NCBI GenBank assembly: GCA_963774745.1
Contig: CAVZGE010000006.1
Span: forward strand, 248,001 to 312,000
DNA from: Prado023 sp963774745
GTDB taxonomy: Bacteria > Actinomycetota > Actinomycetes > S36-B12 > CAIYMF01
Length of the DNA: 64,000 nucleotides
Direction: 5' to 3'
Below, piece after piece: positions 41,100-50,778 of this stretch (position 1 is its first letter; every line of letters starts with the position of its first letter). Under the pieces are notes generated by a model, which saw only the letters and a list, made by a program, of their open reading frames with translations, did no database searches and was not told the DNA's origin. The position numbers and the translations under genes were made by a program.

Positions 41100-42563
41100 A
41101 TGCCCAGCGACCGGTTCGACGACGAGCACATGTTCGGGTGGATCAGGGATCAGGTGAGCATGGGCGCTCGCCGCGCGGGCAGTGCGGCGGACCGGCAGAA
41201 CGAGGACTACATCGAGGCGCATCTGCGCGATTTCGGGCTCGAGAAGGTTCGCCGGGAGCCGATTCCCATCACTCACTGGGCTGCCGAGTCGCATTCGGTG
41301 GAGATCGACGATGGCTCGGGCTTCACGTTGGTGGACTCGTTCCCGATCCCTTACTCGGCGTTCACGTCGCCAGAGGGCAGGGAAGCTCGGATGGTCTTCG
41401 CCGACCCGGCCACGCTCTGGCATCGGGCCGACTGGAAGGGGGCCATCGTGGTCACCGAGATTGGCTTCCCGGAGCTGGATGTGAAGCTGCTCAGGAAGTT
41501 CAGCCTCGGCCAGTACGATCCCGACGGCAGTCTCGACCTGGTCAAGCACCCCGCCACGTGGGTCCGCCTCGGGTGGCACCTCTACCACCTGGCTGCCAAA
41601 CGGGGGGCAGTGGGCTTCATCGGCATCGTGAAGGACCAGCCTGGGGGAAGCTGCCACATGTATGCCCCGTACGGCTTCCGGGAGAAGGACATCCTCGACA
41701 AGCCCATCCCTGGGTTCTGGGTCGGCCGGGCCGACGCATCGTGGCTTCGTAAGGCCGCCGAGGGCGGCGACAGCAAGGCCCGTCTGCGCCTCGCCGGGAT
41801 CCGGGAACCGGGGACCATGCACAACATCGTGGGCGAGATTCCGGGTTCGAGCGCCGAGACGATAGTCCTGACCTGCCACCACGACTCTCCCTTCGCCTCG
41901 CCAGTCGAGGACGCCAGCGGCGTGGCGGTAGTGCTCGCGCTTGCCAGGCACTTCGCCCAGCAGGGGGGCCTGGAGCGTCGGCTGGTCGTCGTGCTCACCG
42001 CGGGGCACTTCTACGGATCCCTGGGAACGCGGACCTTCATCGAGACACACCGGGATGACGTCGTGAAGCACACGGCGCTGGAGATCACCATCGAACACAT
42101 CGCCCTCGAGGCCATCGAGGACGACCAGCACCGGCTGGTGCCCACGGGACTGCCCGAGGCAGCCGGGGTGTTCGTCCCCATGAACCGCACCGTGACGGAC
42201 CTGCTCCTCGACGCGGCCAAGACCCACGAGCTCAGCCGCACGGTCCTGCTCCCTGCCGAGGGACCGTTGGGCGACTACCCTCCCACCGATGGCGGCGACT
42301 GGTACGCCGCTGGCGTGCCTGTCGTGAACTACATCACCAATCCGGTGTATCTGCTCACCGACGACGACGCCTTCGAATTCGTGGCCAAGGATCGACTGTC
42401 CAAGGTGGCCGGCACCTTCGCCGACTTCATCGAGTCGATCGACAGTGTCCCCAGGGACGCCATCAGCGCAGTGGATTCCCAGCGTTACAAGTACGCGATG
42501 AAGCTGCTCAAGCACGTCAGCCGCGCCAAGACGACCTTCTTCGGTATCAAGCCAGTGTACTGA
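41100..42563 (+). CDS. M28-like metallopeptidase
   Basis: A 487-residue protein with an M28-type aminopeptidase core. ATG 41100 follows GAGGAGCGG. The metal-site segment is VLTCHHDSPFASPVEDASGVAVVLALA (His and Asp), with further candidates LTAGHFYGS and the late DGGDWYAAGVPVVN. The N-terminal 250 residues include a PA-like insert. No signal peptide is visible, so it may act in the cytoplasm. Lacking a clear neighbour, its substrate is unknown. Confidence 0.75.
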   Translation: MPSDRFDDEHMFGWIRDQVSMGARRAGSAADRQNEDYIEAHLRDFGLEKVRREPIPITHWAAESHSVEIDDGSGFTLVDSFPIPYSAFTSPEGREARMVFADPATLWHRADWKGAIVVTEIGFPELDVKLLRKFSLGQYDPDGSLDLVKHPATWVRLGWHLYHLAAKRGAVGFIGIVKDQPGGSCHMYAPYGFREKDILDKPIPGFWVGRADASWLRKAAEGGDSKARLRLAGIREPGTMHNIVGEIPGSSAETIVLTCHHDSPFASPVEDASGVAVVLALARHFAQQGGLERRLVVVLTAGHFYGSLGTRTFIETHRDDVVKHTALEITIEHIALEAIEDDQHRLVPTGLPEAAGVFVPMNRTVTDLLLDAAKTHELSRTVLLPAEGPLGDYPPTDGGDWYAAGVPVVNYITNPVYLLTDDDAFEFVAKDRLSKVAGTFADFIESIDSVPRDAISAVDSQRYKYAMKLLKHVSRAKTTFFGIKPVY

Positions 42564-43053
42564 GCGACTGAGGCAGTCAACGGCCCTTCACGACGACTGA
42601 ACTCGTGGAGCCCTCGTCGCAGATCATCCCTGTTGAAGGGGGGGCAGTGGGGTAGCGGGTGTCGCGTCGGCGTCTGGTGCCGCGTGCTTTGGCGGCCCAC
42701 CCCGCCCTTCCCAATTCCTCTCGGGGGAGGTCGACCCAGACCTCGGGCCCCGATCGTGGATTGCGCACTCTGTTGACCGCCAATAGGCAGGCCAACAAGT
42801 GCAACCCGGGGCGAGACGATTCCGCGCCGCAAGCCGCCGCGCAGGCACAATCAGGCCGGCGCTGACTGGCCAACTGACCGGCCCCTTCCAGAAGGCAGCG
42901 ACTCGCCGGATCCGGGTCGACGACACCGCACACCACGAGCATGGCTTCCACGACGCTCGTTGATCACCTCGAAATGGGCCACTTCGGGTTGGCGGCTGTC
43001 GAGCTGACCGCCCGCAGGGCTGCGCGCGGAGATCGATTGGCTCGCCTTTCCCA
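42564..43053. other. Gap of about 490 nt upstream of the rhamnose locus
   Basis: No supported coding sequence. Reading frames here are short and lack actinobacterial codon pattern. The rhaEW promoter begins at 43054. Confidence 0.45.
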
Positions 43054-43100
43054 TTGACGATCCACGATGGATGCCCCTATGCTCCGCTTGAAACGATTCA
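43054..43100 (+). promoter_or_regulatory. Promoter and LacI operator of rhaEW
   Basis: TTGACG (43054-43059), 18 nt, TATGCT (43078-43083), then the operator TTGAAACGATTCA (43088-43100) just past the -10. LacI-family binding here would block initiation. Confidence 0.7.
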
Positions 43101-43185
43101 TGCACGCGCCGACTTCCTGGCTCACACAGCATCCGGTCCGGGCCTGCCACGGCCAACTGGTCCCTCAACCCCGATGGAGACGCCG

Positions 43186-45225
43186 ATGACCGCCAACCCC
43201 ACCCCCGCCGAGTTGATCGCCCGATCGAACCGGCTGGGTGCTGACCCGAGGAACACCAACTATGCCGGTGGGAACACGTCGGCGAAGGGGACCGAGACTG
43301 ATCCGGTCACGAATGAACCCGTGGAGCTGCTGTGGGTGAAGGGCTCCGGGGGAGACCTGGGAACGCTCACGGAGGCTGGGCTGGCGGTCCTTCGCCTCGA
43401 TCGGCTTCGTGCCCTTGTTGACGTCTACCCGGGGGTGGACCGTGAGGACGAGATGGTGGCTGCGTTCGACTACACCCTGCACGGCAAAGGTGGAGCAGCC
43501 CCTTCGATCGACACCGCCATGCACGCATTGGTCGAGTCGGCTCACGTGGACCATCTTCACCCCGATTCGGGGATTGCCATCGCGACCGCCGTTGATGGGG
43601 AGGCCCTGACCGCCACCATCTTCGGTGATCGTGTGGTCTGGGTCCCTTGGCGCCGCCCCGGCTTTCAGCTGGGGCTCGACATCGCCGCAATCAAGGACGC
43701 CAATCCGCAGGCGGTCGGCTGCATCCTCGGCGGGCACGGCATCACTGCCTGGGGCGAAACCAGCGAAGAGGTTGAGCTCAGCTCGCTGTGGATCATCGAC
43801 ACGGCTGCCAAGTACATCGCCGCGTACTCCAAGCCGGAACCGTTTGGCCCAGCCGTCCCCGGCTACGAGCCGCTTCCCGAAGCCGATCGCCGGGCCAGGG
43901 CAGCGGCCCTGGCTCCCACGATCCGCGGGCTCGCGTCCACTGACCGCGCCCAGGTGGGCCACTTCACCGACGCCGACGTGGTGCTGGACTTTCTGTCCCG
44001 CGCCGGGCACCCCCGCCTGGCGGCCCTTGGGACAAGCTGCCCGGATCACTTCCTGCGCACGAAGGTCAAGCCGCTAGTTCTCGACCTGCCCCCAACGGCC
44101 ACAGTCGAGGAGTCGATCGACCGCCTCCACGAGCTGCACATCGAGTACCGCGCGGACTACCAGGCCTACTACGACCGCAACGCAACCCCGGACTCCCCGG
44201 TGATCCGGGGGGCTGACCCACTGATCGTGCTGATCCCGGGCGTGGGCATGTTCAGCTACGGCGCCAACAAGCAGACCGCCCGGGTCGCCGGCGAGTTCTA
44301 CCTCAACGCGATCAACGTGATGCGTGGCGCCGAGGGATTGTCCACATACGCCCCGATCGACGAGTACGAGAAGTTCCGGATCGAGTACTGGGCCCTCGAG
44401 GAGGCCAAGCTCGCCCGGATGCCCAAACCCAAGCCGCTGGCCACCCGCATCGCCCTGGTCACCGGTGCTGCGTCCGGGATCGGCAAGGCCATCGCCACCC
44501 GGCTTGCAGCCGAGGGTGCCTGCGTCGTGATCGCCGACCTCGACCTGGCCAAGGCCCAGGCCGCAGCAACCGAGATCGGTGGGACCGACGTCGCTGTCGG
44601 CATCCAGGCCGACGTCACCGACGAGGACCAGGTCGCCGCGGCGGTCGATGCTGCGGTGCTCGCCTTCGGCGGGCTGGACCTCGTGGTGAACAACGCCGGG
44701 CTGTCGCTGTCCAAGTCGCTGCTCGACACCACGGTCGCCGACTGGGACCTGCAGCACGCGGTCATGGCCAAGGGTTCGTTCCTGGTCTCCCGGGCCGCTG
44801 CTCGAGTCCTGATCGATCAAGGGCTCGGGGGAGACATCGTCTACATCTCGTCGAAGAACTCGATCTTCGCGGGGCCGAACAACATTGCCTACTCGGCGAC
44901 CAAGGCTGACCAGGCCCACCAGGTCCGGCTGCTCGCTGCCGAGCTGGGTGAGCACGGGGTGAAGGTCAATGGGATCAACCCCGATGGTGTGGTCCGCGGT
45001 TCGGGCATCTTCGCCGGCGGGTGGGGGGCCAAGCGGGCCGCTGTCTACGGGGTGCCCGAGGAGGAGTTGGGTGCCTACTACGCCCAGCGCACCCTGCTCA
45101 AGCGTGAGGTCCTGCCCGAGCACGTCGCCAATGCGGTGTTCGTGCTCTGCTCGGCCGACCTGAGCCACACCACCGGGCTGCACATCCCCGTCGACGCGGG
45201 CGTCGCCGCCGCTTTCCTGCGATGA
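43186..45225 (+). CDS. rhaEW: Rhamnulose-1-phosphate aldolase/lactaldehyde dehydrogenase fusion
   Basis: A 679-residue bifunctional protein. The N-terminal 420 residues form a class II aldolase domain: NYAGGNTSAKG, LLWVKGSGGDLGTL, and the metal ligands HLHPDS and GGHGI. The C-terminal 250 residues form a short-chain dehydrogenase: VTGAASGIGKAIA, VNNAGLS, and a YSATK active site. Matching proteins (Bacillus YuxG/RhaEW) cleave L-rhamnulose-1-phosphate to DHAP and L-lactaldehyde, and the SDR domain oxidises lactaldehyde. I chose ATG 43186 because GGAG sits nine bases upstream; ATG 43174 is also possible. lldD follows directly. Confidence 0.92.
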   Translation: MTANPTPAELIARSNRLGADPRNTNYAGGNTSAKGTETDPVTNEPVELLWVKGSGGDLGTLTEAGLAVLRLDRLRALVDVYPGVDREDEMVAAFDYTLHGKGGAAPSIDTAMHALVESAHVDHLHPDSGIAIATAVDGEALTATIFGDRVVWVPWRRPGFQLGLDIAAIKDANPQAVGCILGGHGITAWGETSEEVELSSLWIIDTAAKYIAAYSKPEPFGPAVPGYEPLPEADRRARAAALAPTIRGLASTDRAQVGHFTDADVVLDFLSRAGHPRLAALGTSCPDHFLRTKVKPLVLDLPPTATVEESIDRLHELHIEYRADYQAYYDRNATPDSPVIRGADPLIVLIPGVGMFSYGANKQTARVAGEFYLNAINVMRGAEGLSTYAPIDEYEKFRIEYWALEEAKLARMPKPKPLATRIALVTGAASGIGKAIATRLAAEGACVVIADLDLAKAQAAATEIGGTDVAVGIQADVTDEDQVAAAVDAAVLAFGGLDLVVNNAGLSLSKSLLDTTVADWDLQHAVMAKGSFLVSRAAARVLIDQGLGGDIVYISSKNSIFAGPNNIAYSATKADQAHQVRLLAAELGEHGVKVNGINPDGVVRGSGIFAGGWGAKRAAVYGVPEEELGAYYAQRTLLKREVLPEHVANAVFVLCSADLSHTTGLHIPVDAGVAAAFLR

Positions 45226-45277
45226 GACGCCTCGTTTTGCGCTCCAGCCGGTGCATGAGACGGAAGGACTGATCGAC

Positions 45278-46534
45278 ATGGTCGAGCGACGGATCCCCAA
45301 GCCCCACGATCTGGCTCCGCTGATGCAGTTCAAGAAGGTCGAGCTCAACGGCCGGCGACGCAGGCTCGCTGCGGCGCTGACCATCGAGGACCTCAGGGCC
45401 ATCGCCAAGCGGCGCACCCCCAAGGCCGCCTTCGACTACACGGAGGGTGCGGCCGAGGCCGAGATCTCCTTGGCCCGGGCCCGGCAGGCATTCCAGGACA
45501 TCGAGTTCCACCCTTCGATCCTGCGCGACGTCTCGAAGGTCACCACCAGCTGGGACGTTCTGGGTGCGCCAGTCGCCCTGCCGTTCGGCATCGCGCCGAC
45601 CGGGTTCACCCGGATGATGCAGACCGAGGGGGAGGTGGCCGGCGCCAATGCTGCTGCCCGCGCCGGGATCCCGTTCAGCCTGTCCACGATGGGCACGACG
45701 TCGATCGAGGACGTGCATGGCGCCAACCCCCACGGGCGCAACTGGTTCCAGCTGTACATGTGGAAGGACCGCGACCGGTCGATGGCCCTGGTCGAGCGTG
45801 CCGCCAAAGCAGGCTTCGACACCCTCATCGTCACCGTGGACGTGCCGGTCGCCGGAGCCCGGCTGCGGGACAAGCGCAACGGCATGTCCATCCCCCCCGC
45901 GATCACGCCGGGCACGGTGATCAACGCCCTGCCCAGACCTGCGTGGTGGGTGAACTTCCTGACCACCGAGCCGTTGGCCTTCGCCAGCCTGGACAGGTGG
46001 AGCGGAACAGTGGCCGAACTGCTCGACACGATGTTCGACCCCACCGTCACCTTCGAGGACCTCACCTGGATCAAGGCGCAATGGCCCGGGAAGGTGATCG
46101 TCAAGGGGGTGCAGAACGTTGATGACGCCCGCCGGCTGGCCGACCTAGGCATGGACGCCATCACCTTGTCCAACCACGGTGGCCGGCAACTGGATCGAGC
46201 CCCGATCCCGTTCCACCTGCTGCCCCAGGTCGTTCGGGAGGTCGGCAACGACCTCGAGGTCCACCTGGACACCGGGATCATGTCCGGTGCCGACATCGTG
46301 GCGGCGGTGGCGATGGGGGCCCGTTTCACCCTGATCGGTCGGGCCTACCTCTACGGGCTGATGGCCGGTGGCGAGCCAGGCGTTGATCGGGCCATCGAGA
46401 TCCTGGCCGAACAGATCACCCGCACCATGCGCCTGCTGGGCGTGAACAGCCTCGAGGAACTCACCCCCGCCCACGTCACCCAACTCGCACGGCTCGGCCC
46501 AATCCGGGCGAGCCACCAGGGGAGCGATCACTAG
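45278..46534 (+). CDS. lldD: FMN-dependent L-lactate dehydrogenase (alpha-hydroxyacid oxidase family)
   Basis: A 418-residue FMN enzyme. ATG 45278 follows GGAAGG. Motifs: AFDYTEGAAEAE, LGAPVALPFGIAPTG, STMGTTSIEDV, WFQLYMWKDRD, and the catalytic SNHGGRQLDRAP near residue 300, followed by the FMN site LDTGIMSGADIVAAVAMGA. It would oxidise L-lactate, made from lactaldehyde by RhaEW, to pyruvate. It lies 50 nt downstream of rhaEW and is likely in the same transcript. Confidence 0.9.
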   Translation: MVERRIPKPHDLAPLMQFKKVELNGRRRRLAAALTIEDLRAIAKRRTPKAAFDYTEGAAEAEISLARARQAFQDIEFHPSILRDVSKVTTSWDVLGAPVALPFGIAPTGFTRMMQTEGEVAGANAAARAGIPFSLSTMGTTSIEDVHGANPHGRNWFQLYMWKDRDRSMALVERAAKAGFDTLIVTVDVPVAGARLRDKRNGMSIPPAITPGTVINALPRPAWWVNFLTTEPLAFASLDRWSGTVAELLDTMFDPTVTFEDLTWIKAQWPGKVIVKGVQNVDDARRLADLGMDAITLSNHGGRQLDRAPIPFHLLPQVVREVGNDLEVHLDTGIMSGADIVAAVAMGARFTLIGRAYLYGLMAGGEPGVDRAIEILAEQITRTMRLLGVNSLEELTPAHVTQLARLGPIRASHQGSDH

Positions 46535-46706
46535 GCTCTTCGGCTCGGTTCCAGGGCCCTGACGCGCTCGGCGCAGCAGCCCAGTGACCGGCCATCAGCG
46601 CCGGGAACCGGGCCCCAGGACCTTGGTCCCGGACTCAGTGGCCACATGCTGGCAAGAGGGTGTCGTAGTCGGGACCTCTGGCCCCAGCCCGGTGGGCAGG
46701 TGCTGC

Positions 46707-46731
46707 TAACCTCGTATTGAGACGATTCAAT
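46707..46731 (+). promoter_or_regulatory. -10 box and LacI operator of fucO
   Basis: TAACCT (46707-46712) is a likely -10. The operator ATTGAGACGATTCAAT (46716-46731) overlaps the expected start of transcription, 17 nt before ATG 46748. Confidence 0.65.
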
Positions 46732-46747
46732 CTGACAGGAGCGCACC

Positions 46748-47902
46748 ATGGTTCAACACCGCATGATCCTCAACCAGACCGCCTACATCGGCCGCGGCGC
46801 CATCTCCGAGATCCCCGAGGTGCTGGCCGGCAAGGGCTTCACCAAGGCACTCGTGGTCACCGACGCGATCTTGGTGGCCAACGGGGTGGCGGGGAAGGTG
46901 ACCTCGCTCCTCGATGCCGCCGGCTTCCCCTACGACGTGTTCGACGCCGTGATGCCCAATCCGTCGATCGAGGCGGTCCAACAGGGTGTGGCGGCCTTCG
47001 ACGCGTCGGGAGCTGACTGCCTGCTGGCGATCGGCGGCGGGTCCCCGCAGGACACGTGCAAGGCGGTGGGCATCATCGCCGCGAACCGCGAGTTCGCCGA
47101 TGTGCGCTCCCTTGAGGGTGGGGCGCCGACGAAGAACCCGTGCGTGCCGATCGTGGCTGTTCCCACGACCGCTGGCACCGCAGCTGAGGTGACCATCAAC
47201 TACGTCATCACCGATGTGCAGAACCACCGGAAGTTCGTCTGCTTCGACCCTCACGACATCCCCATCGTGGCCGTCGTGGACGCGGACATGATGGACGGGA
47301 TGCCCACCCCGCTGAAGGTTGCCACCGGGATGGACGCGTTGACCCACGCGATCGAGGGCTACACCACCGCCGCGGCGTGGGAGCTCACCGACCTGCTGCA
47401 CCTGAAGGCGATCGAGATCATCTCCGGGTCGCTGGCGGCCTCGGCCGAAGGCGATCCCGATGCCGGGGAACGGATGGCCCTGGGCCAGTACGTGGCCGGG
47501 ATGGGGTTCTCCAACGTCGGGCTGGGACTCGTGCATGCCATGGCACATCCCCTGGGTGCCTTCTACAACACTCCCCACGGGGTCGCCAACGGCGTCCTGC
47601 TGCCCCACGTGATGGCGTTCAACGCCGCGACGGCGGGGGAGAAGTTCCGCGACGTCGCCCGCGCCATGGGTGTGCCGGGGGTGGATGCGATGCGGCTGCA
47701 CCAGGCCCAGGACGCCGCCGTGAAGGCCGTCGACTCCCTGGCCCGGGAGCTCGGCATCCCGCTGACCCTGCGCGAGCTCGGCGTCCAGGAATCCGACCTT
47801 CCGGCGCTGACCGAGGCGGCCCTGGCCGATGTCTGCGCCGGTGGGAACCCGCGGCAGGGCAGCTACGACGAGGTCCTGGCCCTCTACAGCTCCATCTACT
47901 GA
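46748..47902 (+). CDS. fucO: Lactaldehyde reductase, iron-containing alcohol dehydrogenase
   Basis: A 384-residue group III alcohol dehydrogenase. ATG 46748 follows CAGGAG. The NAD-binding motif is AIGGGSPQDTCKAVG; the metal ligands lie in ATGMDALTHAIEGY (Asp, His) and GLVHAMAHPLGA, NTPHGVANG. FucO reduces L-lactaldehyde to L-1,2-propanediol, the outlet used when reducing power must be discharged. It has its own LacI operator, so it can be expressed independently of rhaEW-lldD. Confidence 0.92.
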   Translation: MVQHRMILNQTAYIGRGAISEIPEVLAGKGFTKALVVTDAILVANGVAGKVTSLLDAAGFPYDVFDAVMPNPSIEAVQQGVAAFDASGADCLLAIGGGSPQDTCKAVGIIAANREFADVRSLEGGAPTKNPCVPIVAVPTTAGTAAEVTINYVITDVQNHRKFVCFDPHDIPIVAVVDADMMDGMPTPLKVATGMDALTHAIEGYTTAAAWELTDLLHLKAIEIISGSLAASAEGDPDAGERMALGQYVAGMGFSNVGLGLVHAMAHPLGAFYNTPHGVANGVLLPHVMAFNAATAGEKFRDVARAMGVPGVDAMRLHQAQDAAVKAVDSLARELGIPLTLRELGVQESDLPALTEAALADVCAGGNPRQGSYDEVLALYSSIY

Positions 47903-48006
47903 GCAAACAGGGGGGCAGCGAGTCCCGACACAGCTGCGCCCCAACCGCGTACAGGTCGCAAGTTCTCAGCCCCCCCTGCGAAGGGCGAGCACATCGCCTG
48001 ACCACG

Positions 48007-48054
48007 TTGACACCAACTCGGCAGGCGAGTACGGTAGGAATTGAAACGATTCAT
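48007..48054 (+). promoter_or_regulatory. Promoter and LacI operator of the rhaI-rhaB operon
   Basis: TTGACA (48007-48012), 17 nt, TACGGT (48030-48035), then AATTGAAACGATTCAT (48039-48054). This is the most canonical promoter in the locus, and the operator covers its start site. Confidence 0.75.
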
Positions 48055-48085
48055 CCGGCGAAGGCCGGCAGCCGATCGGAGGATC

Positions 48086-49252
48086 ATGGATTCCCAGCTT
48101 TCTCGCGTCGAGGTTCTGGCCGACTTCACCATCGAGGTGCCCTCGTGGGCGTTCGGCAATTCCGGGACCCGGTTCAAGGTCTTCGGCTCCGCCGGTGTCC
48201 CGCGCACCCCGTTCGAGAAGATCGCCGACGCGGCGCAGGTGCACCGGTTCACCGGGGTGACCCCGCGGGTGTCGCTGCACATCCCGTGGGACCGGGTGGA
48301 TGACTACTCGGTGCTGGCATCCCATGCCGCGGACCACGGCATGAGCATCGGGGCGATCAACTCCAACCTGTTCCAGGACGACGACTACAAGCTCGGATCC
48401 TTGACGCACCCCGATCAGCGGGTGCGGGCCAAGGCCATCGCCCATCACCGGGAGTGCATCGACGTCATGCGGGCCACCGGGTCCAAGGACCTGAAGATCT
48501 GGCTGCCCGACGGCACCAACTACCCCGGTCAGGACTCCATCCGTGCCCGTCAGGACCGCCTGGCCGACTCGCTCGCGCAGATCTACGCGGCCCTCGATGA
48601 GGATCACCGCCTGGTGCTGGAGTACAAGTTCTTCGAGCCCTACTTCTACACGATGGACATCCCCGACTGGGGCACCTCGCTGCTGCACTGCCTGGCCCTG
48701 GGGGAGCGGGCGGTCGTCGTGCTGGACACCGGGCACCACGCCCCGAACACCAACATCGAGTTCATCGTCGCGCAGCTCCTTCGCGCGGGGCGACTTGGTG
48801 CCTTCGACTTCAACTCCCGGTTCTACGCCGACGACGACCTGATGGTCGGGGCCGCCGACCCGTTCCAGCTGTTCCGCATCCTCCACGAGATCGTCAGCGG
48901 AGATGCGCTGAGCCCGAACTCCGGGGTCAACTTCATGCTCGACCAGTGCCACAACATCGAGGACAAGATCCCCGGGCAGATCCGCTCGGTGATGAACATC
49001 CAGGAAGCGGCCGCGAAGGCCCTGTTGGTGGACGCCGAAGCCCTCGACGCGGCCCAGCAGTCGGGGGACGTCCTGGGTGCCAATGCCGTGCTCATGGACG
49101 CGTACAACACCGACGTCCGCGGGTTGCTCGCCCAGCTGCGCGAGTCTCGCGGACTGCCGCGCGACCCGTACGCCGCCTACGCGGCATCCGGTTACGCCGC
49201 GACGATCGCCGCCGATCGGGTCGGCGGTGCCCAAGCCGGCTGGGGCGCATGA
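48086..49252 (+). CDS. rhaI: L-rhamnose isomerase
   Basis: A 388-residue xylose isomerase-fold protein. ATG 48086 follows GGAGGA. It matches the RhaI type of L-rhamnose isomerase rather than E. coli RhaA: FAIEVPSWAFGNSGTRFKVF-like opening (TIEVPSWAFGNSGTRFKVF), TPRVSLHIPWD, KIWLPDGTNYPGQ, the metal-site helices LEYKFFEPYFYTMD and DTGHHAPNTN, and DQCHNIEDK. It converts L-rhamnose to L-rhamnulose. It heads the rhaI-rhaB-aldolase operon. Confidence 0.93.
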   Translation: MDSQLSRVEVLADFTIEVPSWAFGNSGTRFKVFGSAGVPRTPFEKIADAAQVHRFTGVTPRVSLHIPWDRVDDYSVLASHAADHGMSIGAINSNLFQDDDYKLGSLTHPDQRVRAKAIAHHRECIDVMRATGSKDLKIWLPDGTNYPGQDSIRARQDRLADSLAQIYAALDEDHRLVLEYKFFEPYFYTMDIPDWGTSLLHCLALGERAVVVLDTGHHAPNTNIEFIVAQLLRAGRLGAFDFNSRFYADDDLMVGAADPFQLFRILHEIVSGDALSPNSGVNFMLDQCHNIEDKIPGQIRSVMNIQEAAAKALLVDAEALDAAQQSGDVLGANAVLMDAYNTDVRGLLAQLRESRGLPRDPYAAYAASGYAATIAADRVGGAQAGWGA

Positions 49253-49253
49253 C

Positions 49254-50717
49254 ATGTCCCACACGTTTGCCGCCGTCGACCTGGGCGCTTCCAGCGGCCG
49301 GGTGATGGTCGGACAGGTCACCGAGGGGGTGGTCGACCTGCAGGAGGTGAACCGGTTCGGCAACCACCCGGTCCGGGTCAACGGCACCTTGCAGTGGGAC
49401 ATCCTGTCCCTCTACCGGGGCCTCCTCGACGGCCTGGTCGTCGCGGGTCGCCACCCCGGGGGCCTGGTCGGGGTGGGGATCGACACCTGGGCGGTGGACT
49501 ACGGGCTGCTCGACGCCGACGGGGCGTTGCTGGGCAACCCGGTGCACTACCGGGATGCTCGTACTGACGGGGTAGCTGCGAAGGTGATCGCCGACGCCGG
49601 GGCCGATCGGCTCTACGCCACCACCGGCCTGCAGACCCAACCCTTCAACACCCTGTTCCAGTTGGCCGCCGCCCGGGGCAGCGCCCAACTGGCGGCCGCC
49701 CGCCGGCTGCTGCTGATCCCAGACCTGCTGGCCTACTGGCTGACCGGCGTCCAGGGCGCCGAGCTGACGAACGCGTCGACCACCCAGCTGCTGGACGTGC
49801 GGCAACGGGATTGGGCCCCCGAGCTGCTTGCCGGGATCGGGATCGACGTGCGTCTGCTCCCACCGGTTCGCGAGCCGGGAATCGTCATCGGGCCAGTGCT
49901 GGCCGAGATCGCCACGCAACTGGGCCTGGGCTCGGATGTCCCGGTGATCGCGGTCGGATCCCATGACACCGCCTCGGCGATCGTCGCGGTTCCCGCCCAG
50001 CGTGCGGACTTCGCCTACATCTCGTGCGGAACCTGGTCGCTGGTCGGTGTCGAGCTGGCCGAACCCGTGCTGACCGAGGCCAGCCGCCAGGCGAACTTCA
50101 CCAACGAACTCGGCGTTGACGGCACCGTGCGCTACCTCAAGAACGTGATGGGGCTGTGGATGCTCTCCGAGTCGATCCGAGCCTGGCAGTCGCGAGGCAT
50201 GCGCGTCGAACTGGCCGACCTCCTCGGCCAGGCGGCCCGGATCCGACCACTGCGCACCGTCGTGGATGCGGCCTCGCCGACCTTCCTGGCCCCCGGGGAC
50301 ATGCCCGAACGGATCATCGCGGCCGCCGCAGCCACCAGCCAGCCGATCCCCGCGTCCCCAGCGGAGATCGTGCGGTGCATCCTCGACTCCCTCGCGCTGG
50401 CCTACCGCGGCGCCCTGCGCCAAGCCTCGGAGCTGTCCGGCCATCAGATCGGCGTGGTGCACCTGGTCGGGGGAGGGGTGCGCAACCACCTGTTGTGCCA
50501 ACTCACTGCCGATGCCACGGGCCTGCCCGTGGTTGCCGGCCCCGTTGAGGGTGCTGCCCTGGGCAACGTCCTGATCCAGGCCCGCACCGTGGGTGCCCTC
50601 CCCGGGGACCTCGCTGACTTGCGCGCCGTCGCGGCTGCCAGCAGCGAGTTGCACCGCTACGAACCGGGGCCCGACCACACTCTGTGGGCCGAGGCGGAGG
50701 CGCGCCTGGCCCGATGA
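49254..50717 (+). CDS. rhaB: Rhamnulokinase
   Basis: A 487-residue FGGY-family sugar kinase that phosphorylates L-rhamnulose. It begins SHTFAAVDLGASSGRVMVG, the phosphate-1 loop (AVDLGASSGR), and has IDTWAVDYGLLD with the catalytic Asp. SHDTASAIVAVP, CGTWSLVGVE, and VVHLVGGGVRNHLLCQLTAD are family motifs. ATG 49254 lies one base after the rhaI stop, so the two are tightly coupled. Confidence 0.94.
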   Translation: MSHTFAAVDLGASSGRVMVGQVTEGVVDLQEVNRFGNHPVRVNGTLQWDILSLYRGLLDGLVVAGRHPGGLVGVGIDTWAVDYGLLDADGALLGNPVHYRDARTDGVAAKVIADAGADRLYATTGLQTQPFNTLFQLAAARGSAQLAAARRLLLIPDLLAYWLTGVQGAELTNASTTQLLDVRQRDWAPELLAGIGIDVRLLPPVREPGIVIGPVLAEIATQLGLGSDVPVIAVGSHDTASAIVAVPAQRADFAYISCGTWSLVGVELAEPVLTEASRQANFTNELGVDGTVRYLKNVMGLWMLSESIRAWQSRGMRVELADLLGQAARIRPLRTVVDAASPTFLAPGDMPERIIAAAAATSQPIPASPAEIVRCILDSLALAYRGALRQASELSGHQIGVVHLVGGGVRNHLLCQLTADATGLPVVAGPVEGAALGNVLIQARTVGALPGDLADLRAVAAASSELHRYEPGPDHTLWAEAEARLAR

Positions 50718-50778
50718 CGCGAAACCGGAACGCACCCCACCCAGAACCCAGAGCCACACAACGCCAAGGAGTACGAGC

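Noticed and set aside
42577..43053. Short ORFs before rhaEW
   Set aside because: No codon bias, ribosome site or domain.
44074..45423. Long minus-strand frame opposite rhaEW
   Set aside because: Shadow frame: the plus strand shows complete aldolase and SDR motifs.
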